A stretch of 64,000 bases of DNA, from assembly GCA_938091335.1 (NCBI GenBank), contig CALLJG010000005.1, forward strand, positions 1 through 64,000, read 5' to 3'. Source of the DNA: an uncultured Thermodesulfobacterium sp. (lineage in GTDB: Bacteria; Desulfobacterota; Thermodesulfobacteria; Thermodesulfobacteriales; Thermodesulfobacteriaceae). Shown here piece after piece: positions 7,977 to 17,700 of the stretch; the first letter of the stretch is position 1; each line of letters begins with the position of its first letter. The notes under the pieces are model-generated. The model had not been told where the DNA came from. It ran no database searches and saw nothing but the letters and a program-made list of their open reading frames with translations. The position numbers were made by a program, and so were the translations under genes.

Positions 7977-10530
7977 TCTCCTCCAGTTTTTCTATTTGAG
8001 CAAAAAGTCTTTCTCTATTTAACTTCACTTCATATCCATTGACACCTAGTTCTAAAATCTTTTTTCTTATTTCTTCTCCTGCTAAAGCAGAAATCACTAT
8101 AACTGGGATTTTTTCATAATCAGGTGTTGACTTTATAATTTTGATAAATTCAAATCCATCCATTTCAGGCATTTCAGTATCTGTAATTATAAGATCAAAA
8201 TGCCTAGTAGCAGTAAGTTTTTCCAATGCTTCCTTCCCGTTTTCGGCAGTTTCCACTTCATATCCTTCTAATTCAAGATAATTCCTGATCATATTTCTAA
8301 AAAAAGAAGAATCTTCTATAAGTAGTATCTTCTTTTTCTTTATTTTTTCTTTTTTCTTTAGAATAAACCATTCAGGATCATACATTTCTATTATTTTGTA
8401 AATATCTATAAAAAGCACCGTTTTATTGTTAATTATCTTATGTCCTAATATTCCAGGATAATTATATATGCCTTCTTCAACATCCAAACTTGTTTCTATA
8501 GTATCTACAATTTGAGAACAAAGTATCCCACAAGTTTTTTCTCTTTCTGTAAAAAATAAAACTATATATTCATCTTGAGGAGGAATTTTCTCTATAGGTA
8601 AGTAATTATCTAATCTTATAATAGGTACCACTTCATTTTTATAAATAATTACTTCTTTTCCTCCTGAAATCTGAATTTCATTTGCTTTCACTTTATCAAG
8701 CCTTGAAATTAAAGCTATAGGAAGCGCTATCCTTTCTTTCCCTATATCAAAAAGTAAAATAAAATAAGTTTCTTCAGCAAAACTTTTTACTTTTTTACTA
8801 ACTTCATATTTTTTTTCTACTTCTTCAACACTTATACCTACAAATTGAGAAAGACCAACAACATCAAGAATTAACGCAAGCTTTCCATCTCCCATAATAG
8901 TTGCACCTGAGTAGATAGGAATATTTTTGAACCACTTCCCAAGAGGCTTTACTACTATTTCTTCTGAAGCAAAAATTTTATCTATCAAAAGACCCATAAA
9001 TTTTTCCCCAGTAGTTAAAATTACCAAATTTTTTTGAACTTCTTTCCCATTAGTTTTTAATATTTCAGAAAGTCTTAATACAGGTATTACTTCTCCTCTT
9101 AATCTATAAAATTCAGTATGACCTATCTTAAGAAGTTCTTTTTCAGGTTGAATAATTATCAATTCTTTAAGATTTATTTGTGGTATAGCATATCTATATT
9201 CTCCTGAAGTTACTATAAGAGCCGGAATAATGGCAAGTGTAAGAGGTATTTTTATTTTAACTGTGGTACCCTTTCCATAAATGGTATTGAGTTCTATAGA
9301 ACCACCCAGTTTTTCAATATTTGCTTTTACTACATCCATTCCTACACCGCGTCCAGAAATTTGGGTCACATTTTCTGCTGTTGAAAAACCTGGTTTAAAA
9401 ATTAAAGATAATAGTTCTTTTTCTGAAGAAGAAATAGCCTCTTCATAACTTAAAATTCCTCTTTCTACTGCTTTTTGCCTTATTTTTTCTACATCTATTC
9501 CTTTACCATCATCTTCAACTTCTATTACTACCTGCCCTCCTTCTTGATAAGCTCTTAAAATAAGTGCCCCTTCCTGAGGTTTACCTCTCTGAACTCTTAT
9601 TTCAGGAGTTTCAATTCCATGATCTATAGCATTTCTTATTAAATGAGTAAGAGGATCTTTAATAGCCTCTATTATTGATCTATCAAGTTCAGTTTCTGTT
9701 CCTTCAAGATGAAGATTTACTTTTTTACCAAGGGATTTTGCAAGATCTCTTACAATTCTTGGAAATTTATTAAAAACTGTCCCAATAGGTTGCATACGAG
9801 TTTTCATTATAGTTTCTTGCATTTCAGTAGTTATCATTGATAAAGCTTGCACACTTCTTGATAATTCTTCATCTGTGATCTTTTGAGCAAGTTGAACCAC
9901 TCTATTTCTAGCAAGAACTAATTCTCCCGCAAGATTCATTAACTGATCAAGTAATTTCACATCTACTTTTATATGAGTTTCCACAAGCTCTATTGACGGA
10001 ACTTCTTTTACATCTTTTTCTTCTGTTTTTTCTATCAATAACAATTTTTCTTCTTCAAGCTTTTTTTCTATCTTTTGCTCAATCTCTCCTTTAACTTCTT
10101 CAACCTTTTTTTCAACTGAAAATTCTTTGATTTTTTTATTAAGAATTTCATTAAAATTGGAAAGTTCTACTAAAAAATCTAAAATATTATTTTCTATTGG
10201 TTCCATTTTATTTTCTTCTATAAATTTAATGATGTATTTAATGTAATCTAATGCTTTTAATAAAATATCTATCACATTCTCTTCTGGTTCTATTAAACCG
10301 TCTCTAAGTTTAGAAAGAATATCTTCAGAAAAATGAGCTATACTTTCCATAGTTTTAAAACCAAAAAATCCAGAAGCTCCCTTTAAAGAATGCATAGTAC
10401 GAAAAAGTAATTTTAATACTTCTATATTTTTTCTATCTTTTTCAAGTTCTAAAAATCCTTCTTCAAGATTGGCTATCCCTTCTTTTGCTTCTACTAAAAA
10501 ATCTTGTAAAATATCTTCCTCAAAATTCAC
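7960..10530 (-). CDS. cheA: Hybrid chemotaxis kinase CheA with two CheW domains and a receiver
   Basis: Domain order over 856 residues: Hpt domain (about 1-110, phosphorylatable His in TMHSLKGASG near residue 47), a charged linker, dimerisation helices (about 190-250), HATPase (N box HLIRNAIDHGIE, G boxes DDGKGID and GRGVGMDVV), a CheW domain (about 430-570), a second CheW-like domain (about 585-710) and a C-terminal receiver (about 730-850, phosphoacceptor Asp in LIITDTEMPEMDG). A separate P2 CheY-binding domain is not evident. Ribosome site AAGGAGGTGAT precedes ATG 10530. CheA-receiver hybrids are common in systems that steer type IV pili (ChpA/PilL), and pil genes are found in this window, so twitching control is a reasonable inference. 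Confidence 0.92.
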   Translation of the reverse strand: MNFEEDILQDFLVEAKEGIANLEEGFLELEKDRKNIEVLKLLFRTMHSLKGASGFFGFKTMESIAHFSEDILSKLRDGLIEPEENVIDILLKALDYIKYIIKFIEENKMEPIENNILDFLVELSNFNEILNKKIKEFSVEKKVEEVKGEIEQKIEKKLEEEKLLLIEKTEEKDVKEVPSIELVETHIKVDVKLLDQLMNLAGELVLARNRVVQLAQKITDEELSRSVQALSMITTEMQETIMKTRMQPIGTVFNKFPRIVRDLAKSLGKKVNLHLEGTETELDRSIIEAIKDPLTHLIRNAIDHGIETPEIRVQRGKPQEGALILRAYQEGGQVVIEVEDDGKGIDVEKIRQKAVERGILSYEEAISSSEKELLSLIFKPGFSTAENVTQISGRGVGMDVVKANIEKLGGSIELNTIYGKGTTVKIKIPLTLAIIPALIVTSGEYRYAIPQINLKELIIIQPEKELLKIGHTEFYRLRGEVIPVLRLSEILKTNGKEVQKNLVILTTGEKFMGLLIDKIFASEEIVVKPLGKWFKNIPIYSGATIMGDGKLALILDVVGLSQFVGISVEEVEKKYEVSKKVKSFAEETYFILLFDIGKERIALPIALISRLDKVKANEIQISGGKEVIIYKNEVVPIIRLDNYLPIEKIPPQDEYIVLFFTEREKTCGILCSQIVDTIETSLDVEEGIYNYPGILGHKIINNKTVLFIDIYKIIEMYDPEWFILKKKEKIKKKKILLIEDSSFFRNMIRNYLELEGYEVETAENGKEALEKLTATRHFDLIITDTEMPEMDGFEFIKIIKSTPDYEKIPVIVISALAGEEIRKKILELGVNGYEVKLNRERLFAQIEKLEENDGVS

Positions 10531-10557
10531 TTTTTATCACCTCCTTAAAACCTTAAT

Positions 10558-11418
10558 TCATATTAAAAAATTTTTTTGAAAAAGTGTAGCTTTTCCATTT
10601 TTTACTATTAATTGAGTTTTTTCTCCTATTATTAGAGAGAAACTATCTTTTATATGACCTACTTTGAAATCATATCCTATAGGAATTTTTTCTGGCAAAA
10701 AGGAAGATAATATTTTTAAAAACTTTACAGGATCTTCTTTTCCAAGATCTCCTATAGCCACACCTTTTATTTTATTTAAACCTAAGGAAAAGATTATTTG
10801 TAAAAAAGCTCTTTCAAGTTTATAAGTCTTTTCTTTTGTATCTTCTATAAACAAAATATATAATTCCTCTAAAGGAAAATAGGGGGTGCCACACAAACTT
10901 GCAAGAGTGACCAAATTTCCTCCTAAAAGGATACCTTCTGCTTTACCTTCTTGATATCCTTTTCCTTTAAGATATATATCTTTTCTCTCAAAAATAATCT
11001 GCAAAAGATTATTTAAAGCATCTTTACTTAAAAAGGGTAAGTTTACAATCATAGGAGCATGAATTCCCCTTTTCTTGAATTTCTTATAAAAATAGATATG
11101 TAATACCGTAATATCACTAAACCCTATTAAATAAGGAAAAATTTTATTTTTTTTATTTTCTAAAAAAAAATCTTCCAGATAAGGTATTAATCTGATAGAT
11201 CCAAACCCACCTCTTACAGCCCAAATAAAATCATATTCTTTTTGAGTAACAAGTTCATATAATAAAAAGGCTTTCATTGAAGGAGAAGACTCAGAAAAAT
11301 CAACAAAAGATTTGAAAGAAATTTTGTATTTTTTTAATACATTTATACCTCTTCTATAAGCTTGTAAAGAAGGAATACTAGCTGGTGAAAATAATGCAAT
11401 CTTTATTTCTTTTTCCAT
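10558..11418 (-). CDS. ldcA: Muramoyltetrapeptide L,D-carboxypeptidase (peptidase S66)
   Basis: Cytoplasmic murein recycling enzyme that trims the terminal D-Ala from tetrapeptides. The nucleophile motif is VRGGFGSIRLIPYL (Ser about residue 71), and the other conserved S66 blocks GFSDIT, AEGILLGGNL and FIEDTKEKTYKLERA are in the usual order. Length 286 is near the family norm. It overlaps coaX by 16 bases, again suggesting coupling. The name LdcA versus MccF-like cannot be settled by reading, but the murein enzyme is the more likely role. Confidence 0.87.
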   Translation of the reverse strand: MEKEIKIALFSPASIPSLQAYRRGINVLKKYKISFKSFVDFSESSPSMKAFLLYELVTQKEYDFIWAVRGGFGSIRLIPYLEDFFLENKKNKIFPYLIGFSDITVLHIYFYKKFKKRGIHAPMIVNLPFLSKDALNNLLQIIFERKDIYLKGKGYQEGKAEGILLGGNLVTLASLCGTPYFPLEELYILFIEDTKEKTYKLERAFLQIIFSLGLNKIKGVAIGDLGKEDPVKFLKILSSFLPEKIPIGYDFKVGHIKDSFSLIIGEKTQLIVKNGKATLFQKNFLI

Positions 11419-12167
11419 AAATAATAAAGTCCTTCTAAAGTTAAATAAGGTTCAATTTTTTTTATTTTATTAGAATAGGGTACTACAAATTTGGCTAGTC
11501 CACCTGTAGCTAAAACTTGTGGAGAAATCCCCATTTCAGCTGATAGTTTATCTATTAAAGTATCAGTCAAGCCTGCAAATCCATAAAGCAATCCACTTTT
11601 TAAGGCAGATACAGTATCTTTCCCTATCGCTCTTTCAAGAGGCTCACTTAAATCTATTTTCGGAAGCTTTGCTGTTTTCTTAAATAAAGCATCCATAGAA
11701 ATAGTAAGACCCGGAGCAATAGCTCCTCCTAAATAAATACCTTTTTCTGAGATACAATCAAAAGTAATAGCTGTACCAAAATCCACTATAATTAAAGCAC
11801 TTTTATATTTTTCCCAACCTGCTAAAGCATTAACAAGCCTGTCTGCTCCTATCTCAGAGGGATATAATAAATCAATATCTATCTTAACAGTTTTATAATC
11901 GGCTATTACTACTTCTCTTGAGAGAAGTTTTTTGCCCATTTCAACCCACCAATAAAGTGCAGGAGGTACCACACAAGCTATACATAATCCTTTTATGTCC
12001 TTTAACTCAATTTTATAAATATCTAAATAACTTTTTACTTTTACCAAAATCTCATGAGAAGAAACAGGAATTTCAGTTCTAAAACTAAAAACTGCTATTA
12101 AATTGCCATTTTCTTCAAAAATTCCACATACTGTAGAAGTATTACCTATATCTACAGCAAGAAGCAT
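11403..12167 (-). CDS. coaX: Type III pantothenate kinase
   Basis: First step of coenzyme A synthesis. The ATP-binding motif is AVDIGNTSTVCGIF at the N-terminus, and the acetate-kinase-fold motifs GADRLVNA, VDFGTAITFDCIS and GLLYGFAGLTD follow. At 254 residues it has the usual CoaX length. Type III kinases need a monovalent cation and resist CoA feedback. The gene sits between prmA and ldcA with a 16-base overlap with ldcA. Confidence 0.95.
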   Translation of the reverse strand: MLLAVDIGNTSTVCGIFEENGNLIAVFSFRTEIPVSSHEILVKVKSYLDIYKIELKDIKGLCIACVVPPALYWWVEMGKKLLSREVVIADYKTVKIDIDLLYPSEIGADRLVNALAGWEKYKSALIIVDFGTAITFDCISEKGIYLGGAIAPGLTISMDALFKKTAKLPKIDLSEPLERAIGKDTVSALKSGLLYGFAGLTDTLIDKLSAEMGISPQVLATGGLAKFVVPYSNKIKKIEPYLTLEGLYYLWKKK

Positions 12168-12183
12168 TTTACACTCTTATTAG

Positions 12184-13029
12184 TTAAAAATTTTTTATCA
12201 ATAAACATACCCAATTTTCACTTTCTTTTCTCTGAATAATTTTTTTATTAATAATTTTTAATTTTCTTAAAATTTCTTCTTCCATTTCACATAAAAACCC
12301 AGAAATTAAATAATATTTTCCACACCAAAAAGATGGTAATTCAAACAATTCTTCTAAAAGACCCTTATAAAGGTTTGCTAAAATAAGATCTACCTTAATT
12401 GGTAAAAGTTTTTTTATATCTCCTTCTATAACCTTTCCAGAAAGATTATTTAAAGCTAAATTATTTTTGGTTACTTCTATACATAAAGGGTTAATATCCA
12501 CAGCTATAATATTTGACCCAAGCTTTGCCCAAAAAAGGCTTAATATACCTGTACCACATCCTATATCTAAAACCTTATTAGGAATCCCAAAATTTTGACA
12601 AAATTCCCAACCTAATTCAAGGAGCATAAAAGTAGTCGGATGAGTACCCCCTCCGAAAACTACGCTTGGATCAAAAATAAGATCCCATTTACCTTCACAC
12701 CACACAGGAGCTATAGTAAAAGGACCTATCCTTAAAGGCTTAGGAACTTTTTTTTCATTCCAATGTTCATAAGAAATAATCTCTTTACTTTCTAACTCAA
12801 GCCGATATCTTTCTATTAATTCTTTTATAAGTCCCTCTTTAGGTTTATGAAAAAAAAGAATATTTATACCATCTTCTTCCCAAACCCCTATTAAATCCTC
12901 ATCTTTAAGTGTTCTTAAAACTGAATGAGAATTTTTAAAAGTATATATATATAAAATATCATACTTCTTATATTTTCCTCTTAACATTTTTTGAACATTT
13001 ATTTTAACGAAATTTTTAAAATTTCTCAA
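12184..13029 (-). CDS. prmA: Ribosomal protein L11 methyltransferase
   Basis: SAM-dependent enzyme that trimethylates L11. The conserved KPLRIGPFTIAP block leads to DPSVVFGGGTHPTT, then the SAM motif VLDIGCGTGILS and the post-motif LILANL (NPPY-like position), in the order typical of PrmA. Length 281. The N-terminal substrate-recognition domain is present but diverged. It overlaps the upstream M48 protease gene by 14 bases. Confidence 0.92.
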   Translation of the reverse strand: MRNFKNFVKINVQKMLRGKYKKYDILYIYTFKNSHSVLRTLKDEDLIGVWEEDGINILFFHKPKEGLIKELIERYRLELESKEIISYEHWNEKKVPKPLRIGPFTIAPVWCEGKWDLIFDPSVVFGGGTHPTTFMLLELGWEFCQNFGIPNKVLDIGCGTGILSLFWAKLGSNIIAVDINPLCIEVTKNNLALNNLSGKVIEGDIKKLLPIKVDLILANLYKGLLEELFELPSFWCGKYYLISGFLCEMEEEILRKLKIINKKIIQRKESENWVCLLIKNF

Positions 13030-14308
13030 GAAAAATTTCCATCAAAGTTTTAAATATTTCTTGAGTATAAAGGGAAAGAAAAATAAAGATAGAATTTAAA
13101 ATCACCCAAAATATTAGAAGCATTTTTATTATCCTTAATCTTTTTTTAATTTTTAAAAACTCTTTTTTCTCAAAAGATACCCGATTCAAAAAGTTAATCC
13201 TTTCAACAATTCCATAATGATGCCAACTTTTTTTATGAAGTTGTCCTGTAATTTTGCCTATTTTAAATAAAGCCGAAATTATAGGCTGGGGTGAATTCAA
13301 AGTATAAAACGAATAAAGATCTGCTTCTCTTTCAAATTGTCTTAAGAAAAAAGCAAAAATATATCTCAGATAGATATAAGAAGAAAAGATCAAAAATAAA
13401 GCAAAAAATATACTTTTCTCTTTAGAAAAATTTTTAAACATTAAATAAAATTGAGGATAAAATTGGTTCCCAATAAAAAAAACAAAAAGAAGAAAAATTA
13501 AAATAAAAAAGGGAAGATTAAATAAAAGCAATAAAAGCCATAGATTGTGTTTCTTTTTTAAATGCCCTATCTCATGAGTAACTACTCCTAAAATTTCTTC
13601 CTGCGAAAGAATATCCAATAAAGGTTGAGAAAAAAATAAATATCTAAAAGGAGGTAAAAAACCTAATATTCCAGCAGTATAAACCTTTTTCCCTAAATCT
13701 TTTAAAATATAAATTTTATTAATTTTTATTCTGTTTTGTTTCAAAAAATCATAAATCAATTTCTCTAATTCTTTATCATTAAGTGATTTAAGTGGCCATA
13801 TCTTTACCATAAAATAAGGTGAAAAAAATAAAACAAGAAATAAAAAAATAAAAGTATCTCCTGTAAAATTTAATCTCCATATATTAAAAATCTCCTGTAA
13901 ACCTATTAACACAAATACAGGAAAAATTATTCCTAATAAAATTTTAAAATAATTAAAAGAAAATTTTAAAAAGAAAATCTTAATTATAAAGAAATAATGT
14001 AAAAACCATAAAATTGCTAATAAAGATGAAAAATAGAAATCTTTTATATAAAACTTTAAAGAAAAAAAACTTAAATCTAATATATACAAAGTAAATATTA
14101 GTATTAAAAAAAATTTTTCTAAAATCATATTAAATTCTAATCTCTTTTTAATTAGTTTTACTCTAATAAAAATTATAAGAAAGAAAAATAGAGATTCCTT
14201 TAATAAAAAGATAGGAATTAAAGAAAAAATAGAAAAATTTTGAGATGATGGTAAAAACTCATAAATTATAAAAGCCATCCATAAAAAAATGAGATCTTCA
14301 TAAAGCAA
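13016..14308 (-). CDS. Membrane-bound M48-family zinc metalloprotease
   Basis: A 430-residue, very hydrophobic protein with about six or seven membrane segments. The zinc motif HExxH is seen as VTHEIGHLKKKH (about residue 245), with the third ligand likely in the FEREADLYSF segment (ExxxD), as in HtpX/Ste24 proteases. The C-terminal WHHYGIVERINFL (HP.. R-I-x-x-L) block fits the M48 family. HtpX-type enzymes degrade damaged membrane proteins; Ste24-like ones process peptides. It overlaps prmA by 14 bases. Family call is sound, exact role is not known. Confidence 0.85.
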   Translation of the reverse strand: MLYEDLIFLWMAFIIYEFLPSSQNFSIFSLIPIFLLKESLFFFLIIFIRVKLIKKRLEFNMILEKFFLILIFTLYILDLSFFSLKFYIKDFYFSSLLAILWFLHYFFIIKIFFLKFSFNYFKILLGIIFPVFVLIGLQEIFNIWRLNFTGDTFIFLFLVLFFSPYFMVKIWPLKSLNDKELEKLIYDFLKQNRIKINKIYILKDLGKKVYTAGILGFLPPFRYLFFSQPLLDILSQEEILGVVTHEIGHLKKKHNLWLLLLLFNLPFFILIFLLFVFFIGNQFYPQFYLMFKNFSKEKSIFFALFLIFSSYIYLRYIFAFFLRQFEREADLYSFYTLNSPQPIISALFKIGKITGQLHKKSWHHYGIVERINFLNRVSFEKKEFLKIKKRLRIIKMLLIFWVILNSIFIFLSLYTQEIFKTLMEIFLEKF

Positions 14309-14369
14309 AATTTAAACACCCTTTAAATTTGATTCTGCTTAAGTTTTCTAAATTTTTATTCTATAAAAA

Positions 14370-14621
14370 TTATGCTTTTTCAGAAGCAATATCCTTATCT
14401 TTTTCTTTAGAGTTTTTATCTTTTTTATCTTTCTCTTTTTTTGCATAATCGGTCACATACCAACCAGTACCTTTTAATATAAAGCTACTTTCACTAATAA
14501 GTTTTAATAGTTCTCCTCCACATTCTTTACAAATTTTCAAAGGTTCTTCCGTAATTTTTTGCCATACTTCAAAATATTTCTTACATTTTTTGCATTCGTA
14601 TTCATATATAGGCATTTTCAC
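14370..14621 (-). CDS. FmdB-family zinc ribbon protein
   Basis: An 83-residue protein with two CxxC knuckles (CKKCKKYF and CKECGGEL) that form a zinc ribbon, followed by a family-typical [11 protein letters not shown]-like block and a highly charged Lys/Asp-rich tail (about residues 60-80). FmdB-like proteins were named after a formamidase regulator, but their role is mostly unknown. Good ribosome site AAGGAGGTG ahead of the start. The second codon pair offers two ATGs (14621 and 14615); the second gives the common MPIYEYEC start. Confidence 0.85.
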   Translation of the reverse strand: MKMPIYEYECKKCKKYFEVWQKITEEPLKICKECGGELLKLISESSFILKGTGWYVTDYAKKEKDKKDKNSKEKDKDIASEKA

Positions 14622-14641
14622 ACCTCCTTTTGAAAGAATTT

Positions 14642-15202
14642 TTAAGAATAAACTCTATCAAAGTAGCTAAAAACTTTTTTTATATGGGGTAAAAAATAAA
14701 AATCTTTTAAAACTTTTTTAGTTAGAATATGAACTTCTTTTTCTTCTTTCCAATTGTTTATAAAATAAAAATTGCTCTCATATCTTATAAATCTTATTAA
14801 ATGAATCAATTCATGAGTTAAAATATAAAGCAGAAGTTCTTTTAGAGAAGGTGTTTTTCTGTAAAAAATTTTGGGTTTATTGAGACAAATAAAATAAAAA
14901 TCTTTTCTTTTAGAAGGAAGATCATGATAAGATTCTACCTTAATTATAGTAGCAAAACTATTTTTCAAAAATTTCTTTAAAATATATTTATCTTCTATTA
15001 AGTAAATTTCGTAACATAAAAGTTTAGCTTCTCTTGCTGAAATTTTTAATTTTTCAATAAGATTGGATTCACAAATGGAGAACAGATTTTCTATTTCAGA
15101 AAGATGTAAATTTTCTTTTAAAAATGTCTTTATTGTTGTCCCCTTGGATAAGATCCTAACCAAACTACTTGGAGACAACAATTTCGCATCTCTTCTAAAC
15201 AT
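14642..15202 (-). CDS. Putative small zinc-dependent protease (HExxH), unnamed
   Basis: Not a family I can name. The 186-residue reading frame carries a zincin-like motif [14 protein letters not shown] near the C-terminal third, with a possible third ligand in the EEKEVHILT segment. There is no signal peptide or membrane helix. The ATG at 15202 would overlap the pheA 3' end by 73 bases. An alternative start is the in-frame AUA at 15133, 6 bases after AAGGGG, which would make a product of about 163 residues beginning right at the pheA stop. It lies between pheA and the FmdB-like gene. Coding is supported by length and frame continuity only. Confidence 0.6.
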   Translation of the reverse strand: MFRRDAKLLSPSSLVRILSKGTTIKTFLKENLHLSEIENLFSICESNLIEKLKISAREAKLLCYEIYLIEDKYILKKFLKNSFATIIKVESYHDLPSKRKDFYFICLNKPKIFYRKTPSLKELLLYILTHELIHLIRFIRYESNFYFINNWKEEKEVHILTKKVLKDFYFLPHIKKVFSYFDRVYS

Positions 15203-16206
15203 AACTTTATTTTTTCATCCTTTATATGTCCTTCACAATCTAAAAAAAACAAATATTTCCAAGGTTCTTCTTTGGATGGTCTACTTTCTATTTTAGTTAA
15301 ATTGATTTTTCTTTGAGCAAAGCATTTTAAAACATTATAAAGAGCGCCTGGTTTATCTGCTACACTAAAAAGTAAAGATGTTTTATCATTCCCTGTAGGA
15401 CTCATTTCTGTCTTCCCAATAACCCAAAATCTTGTAGAATTATCCTTTATATCTTCTATATTTTTAGCTACTATTTGTAAATGATAAAGCTTAGCTGCCA
15501 TTAGACTTGCAATAGCTCCTACACTTTCATCTACAGCTGCCCATTTAGCTGCTAAAGCTGTAGATGGAACTGTTTCTATAGGTATAGAGGGTAATTTTTT
15601 TCTTAACCATTTTCTACATTGAGAAATAGCTTGAGGATGGGATAATATTTTTTTAACATCTTCTAATCTCCCAGTTTGATTCATAAGATGATGTGAAATA
15701 GATTCATAAATTTCTCCACATACCTTAAGGCCATATTCATAAATAGCATCAAGTGTGGTAGCTACCACTCCTTCTATAGAATTTTCAATAGGTACTACTC
15801 CAAAATTTACTCTTTCGCTGCTAACTTCTTCAAATACATCCCACAAAGTTTCAACAGGAATAAGCTCAGCTGAAGTCCCAAAATAGTTCAAAGCAGCAAT
15901 ATGACTAAATGTCGCTTCAGGTCCTAAATATGCAACCCTTATTTTTTGTTGGACAACACGACAAGCTTTTATTATTTCAGAATAAATAACTTTTAAAGCA
16001 TTCTCAGGGAACCCTCCTTCATTTATTTTTATAATTCTATTAAGTACCTCTTTTTCTCTTGTTAAATCAAAACCTCCAGATCCTATATTTTGTTTAATTT
16101 TCCCTATCATTTTAGCTACTTCTATTCTTTCTTTAAGAAGATTAACAATTTTTTCATCTATTTTATCAATTCTTTTTCTTAATACCTCAAGCTTGTCCTT
16201 TTTCAT
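15130..16206 (-). CDS. pheA: Bifunctional chorismate mutase / prephenate dehydratase (P-protein)
   Basis: Makes phenylpyruvate from chorismate for phenylalanine synthesis. The AroQ chorismate mutase domain covers about residues 1-85 (LRKRIDKIDEKIVNLLKERI), the dehydratase domain about 90-265 (starting VAYLGPEATFSH, with the TRF motif in DNSTRFWVIG) and the ACT regulatory domain about 275-355 (ESRPSK motif that binds phenylalanine). Length 358 is standard. The gene follows ylxR with a 4-base overlap, an unusual place between translation genes. The aromatic precursor genes aroDEAK lie at 38849-42165 in this window. Confidence 0.95.
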   Translation of the reverse strand: MKKDKLEVLRKRIDKIDEKIVNLLKERIEVAKMIGKIKQNIGSGGFDLTREKEVLNRIIKINEGGFPENALKVIYSEIIKACRVVQQKIRVAYLGPEATFSHIAALNYFGTSAELIPVETLWDVFEEVSSERVNFGVVPIENSIEGVVATTLDAIYEYGLKVCGEIYESISHHLMNQTGRLEDVKKILSHPQAISQCRKWLRKKLPSIPIETVPSTALAAKWAAVDESVGAIASLMAAKLYHLQIVAKNIEDIKDNSTRFWVIGKTEMSPTGNDKTSLLFSVADKPGALYNVLKCFAQRKINLTKIESRPSKEEPWKYLFFLDCEGHIKDEKIKLCLEEMRNCCLQVVWLGSYPRGQQ

Positions 16207-16427
16207 AAATTTATCCTCAAAGCATAAAGCAACTTTCTTTTTACTTTTTTATTTTCTATTCTAAGAAAACACTCTTCACAAAGATATGCTCCTCTACCCA
16301 TCTCTTTTTTAGATTCATCTAATATTATCTCACCATTTTTAAAACAAAATCTTATCAAATCTTTCTTAGGAATTTTTTTTCTACACATTATACAGGTTCT
16401 TTCTGGAATATGTTTCTTTTTAGGCAT
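16203..16427 (-). CDS. ylxR: YlxR family RNA-binding protein (RNase P modulator type)
   Basis: A 74-residue basic protein with the family motif ERTCIMCRKKIPKKDLIRF at the N-terminus and GRGAYLCEEC in the middle. In Firmicutes the orthologue (RnpM) binds RNase P RNA. It sits directly after nusA (8-base overlap), the classic rimP-nusA-ylxR order. The usual next gene, infB, is missing and replaced by pheA. Confidence 0.92.
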   Translation of the reverse strand: MPKKKHIPERTCIMCRKKIPKKDLIRFCFKNGEIILDESKKEMGRGAYLCEECFLRIENKKVKRKLLYALRINL

Positions 16428-17679
16428 TTATTTCTTTTTTAACTTTTTCTAAAATCTTTTCTACTTCTTCAAAGGAGAGTTTGGTTAATTCTATAATTTT
16501 TTCTACACTTGTATTTACCAAGGTTTTTAGATCCTTGATATTTGCTTCATAAAGATATCCTGCCACTTCATCAGAAAGTCCTGTTACTTTAATCAACTTT
16601 AAAAATTCTGGTTCCTGGCGTCTAAGATATTGTGTTTCATTAATAATGTCTATTTTCCATCCTACTAATTTAGAAGCTAATCTTACATTTTCTCCTTTTT
16701 TACCAATAGCTAGAGATAATTGATCATCAGGCACTACAACTTCTAAAGTTCTATTTTTTTCATCAACGATTATTTTACTACACTCAGCCGGAGCTAAAGC
16801 ATTGTATACAAACTTAGCAGGATCTGGATCCCATAAAACTACATCTATTTTTTCTTTTGACTCTTTTTTATCTGCTTTTGAAATATTTAACTCTTCTAAA
16901 ATAACCGAAATTCTTGATCCCCTCACTCCTATACAAGCCCCAACTGGATCAATATTGGGATTAATTGAAGTAACTGCTATTTTGGTTCTTGAACCAGGCT
17001 CTCTGGCTATAGCCATTATTTTCACTATCCCCTCTTGAATTTCTAAAACTTCTTTTTCAAAAAGTTTTTTCACAAAAGCTGGGTGAGATCTAGAAACTAT
17101 AATTTGTGGTTCATGTTGTCTATATACTTCTATTATCAAAGCTTTTAATCTATGACCTCTTATATATTTTTCTCCTGGAACTTGTTCTTCTTCAGGTAAA
17201 AGTGCCTCAGCTCTTCCTAAGGAAAGAATCACCCCTCTTTTATCAAATCTATGTATATATCCACTAACTATTTCCCCTAATTTTGATTTATATTCTTCAT
17301 ATATAATCTGTTTTTCTGCAAGTCTTAATTTCTGAGAAAAAAGTTGTTTAACAATCTGAGCAGCAATTCTCCCTAAATCTTGAAGCTCCATTTTTTCACC
17401 AATAATATCCCCTATTTTAATATCTGGATAAATCTTCTTTGCTTCATCTATAGAAATCTCTATTTTAGAATCATTTATCTTTTCTACCACCTCCCTTAAC
17501 CTATATATTTCTAATTCACCTTTTTCTTCATCATATTTTACCTCAACTTTTGCCTTATTACCTAATTTTCTTTTTGCAGCAGTTTTTATTCCTTCTATTA
17601 ATGCTGAAATAACTATCTCTTTAGATAACCCTTTTTCTTTACTTAAATTTTCTATTATTTTTTTTAATTCTACTTGCAT
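16420..17679 (-). CDS. nusA: Transcription elongation/termination factor NusA
   Basis: Order of domains over 419 residues: N-terminal RNAP-binding domain (1-125), S1 domain (about 132-200), KH1 and KH2 (about 200-345, with the PVGACIGVRGSRI and LAIGKKGENVRLA loops) and a short helix-hairpin-helix tail (about 365-415). The acidic AR repeats of E. coli NusA are absent, as in many other phyla. It binds the paused polymerase and assists termination and antitermination. Together with rimP upstream and ylxR downstream it forms the usual translation/transcription operon. Confidence 0.96.
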   Translation of the reverse strand: MQVELKKIIENLSKEKGLSKEIVISALIEGIKTAAKRKLGNKAKVEVKYDEEKGELEIYRLREVVEKINDSKIEISIDEAKKIYPDIKIGDIIGEKMELQDLGRIAAQIVKQLFSQKLRLAEKQIIYEEYKSKLGEIVSGYIHRFDKRGVILSLGRAEALLPEEEQVPGEKYIRGHRLKALIIEVYRQHEPQIIVSRSHPAFVKKLFEKEVLEIQEGIVKIMAIAREPGSRTKIAVTSINPNIDPVGACIGVRGSRISVILEELNISKADKKESKEKIDVVLWDPDPAKFVYNALAPAECSKIIVDEKNRTLEVVVPDDQLSLAIGKKGENVRLASKLVGWKIDIINETQYLRRQEPEFLKLIKVTGLSDEVAGYLYEANIKDLKTLVNTSVEKIIELTKLSFEEVEKILEKVKKEINA

Positions 17680-17700
17680 AAAATATCTCCCAAATTTTTT

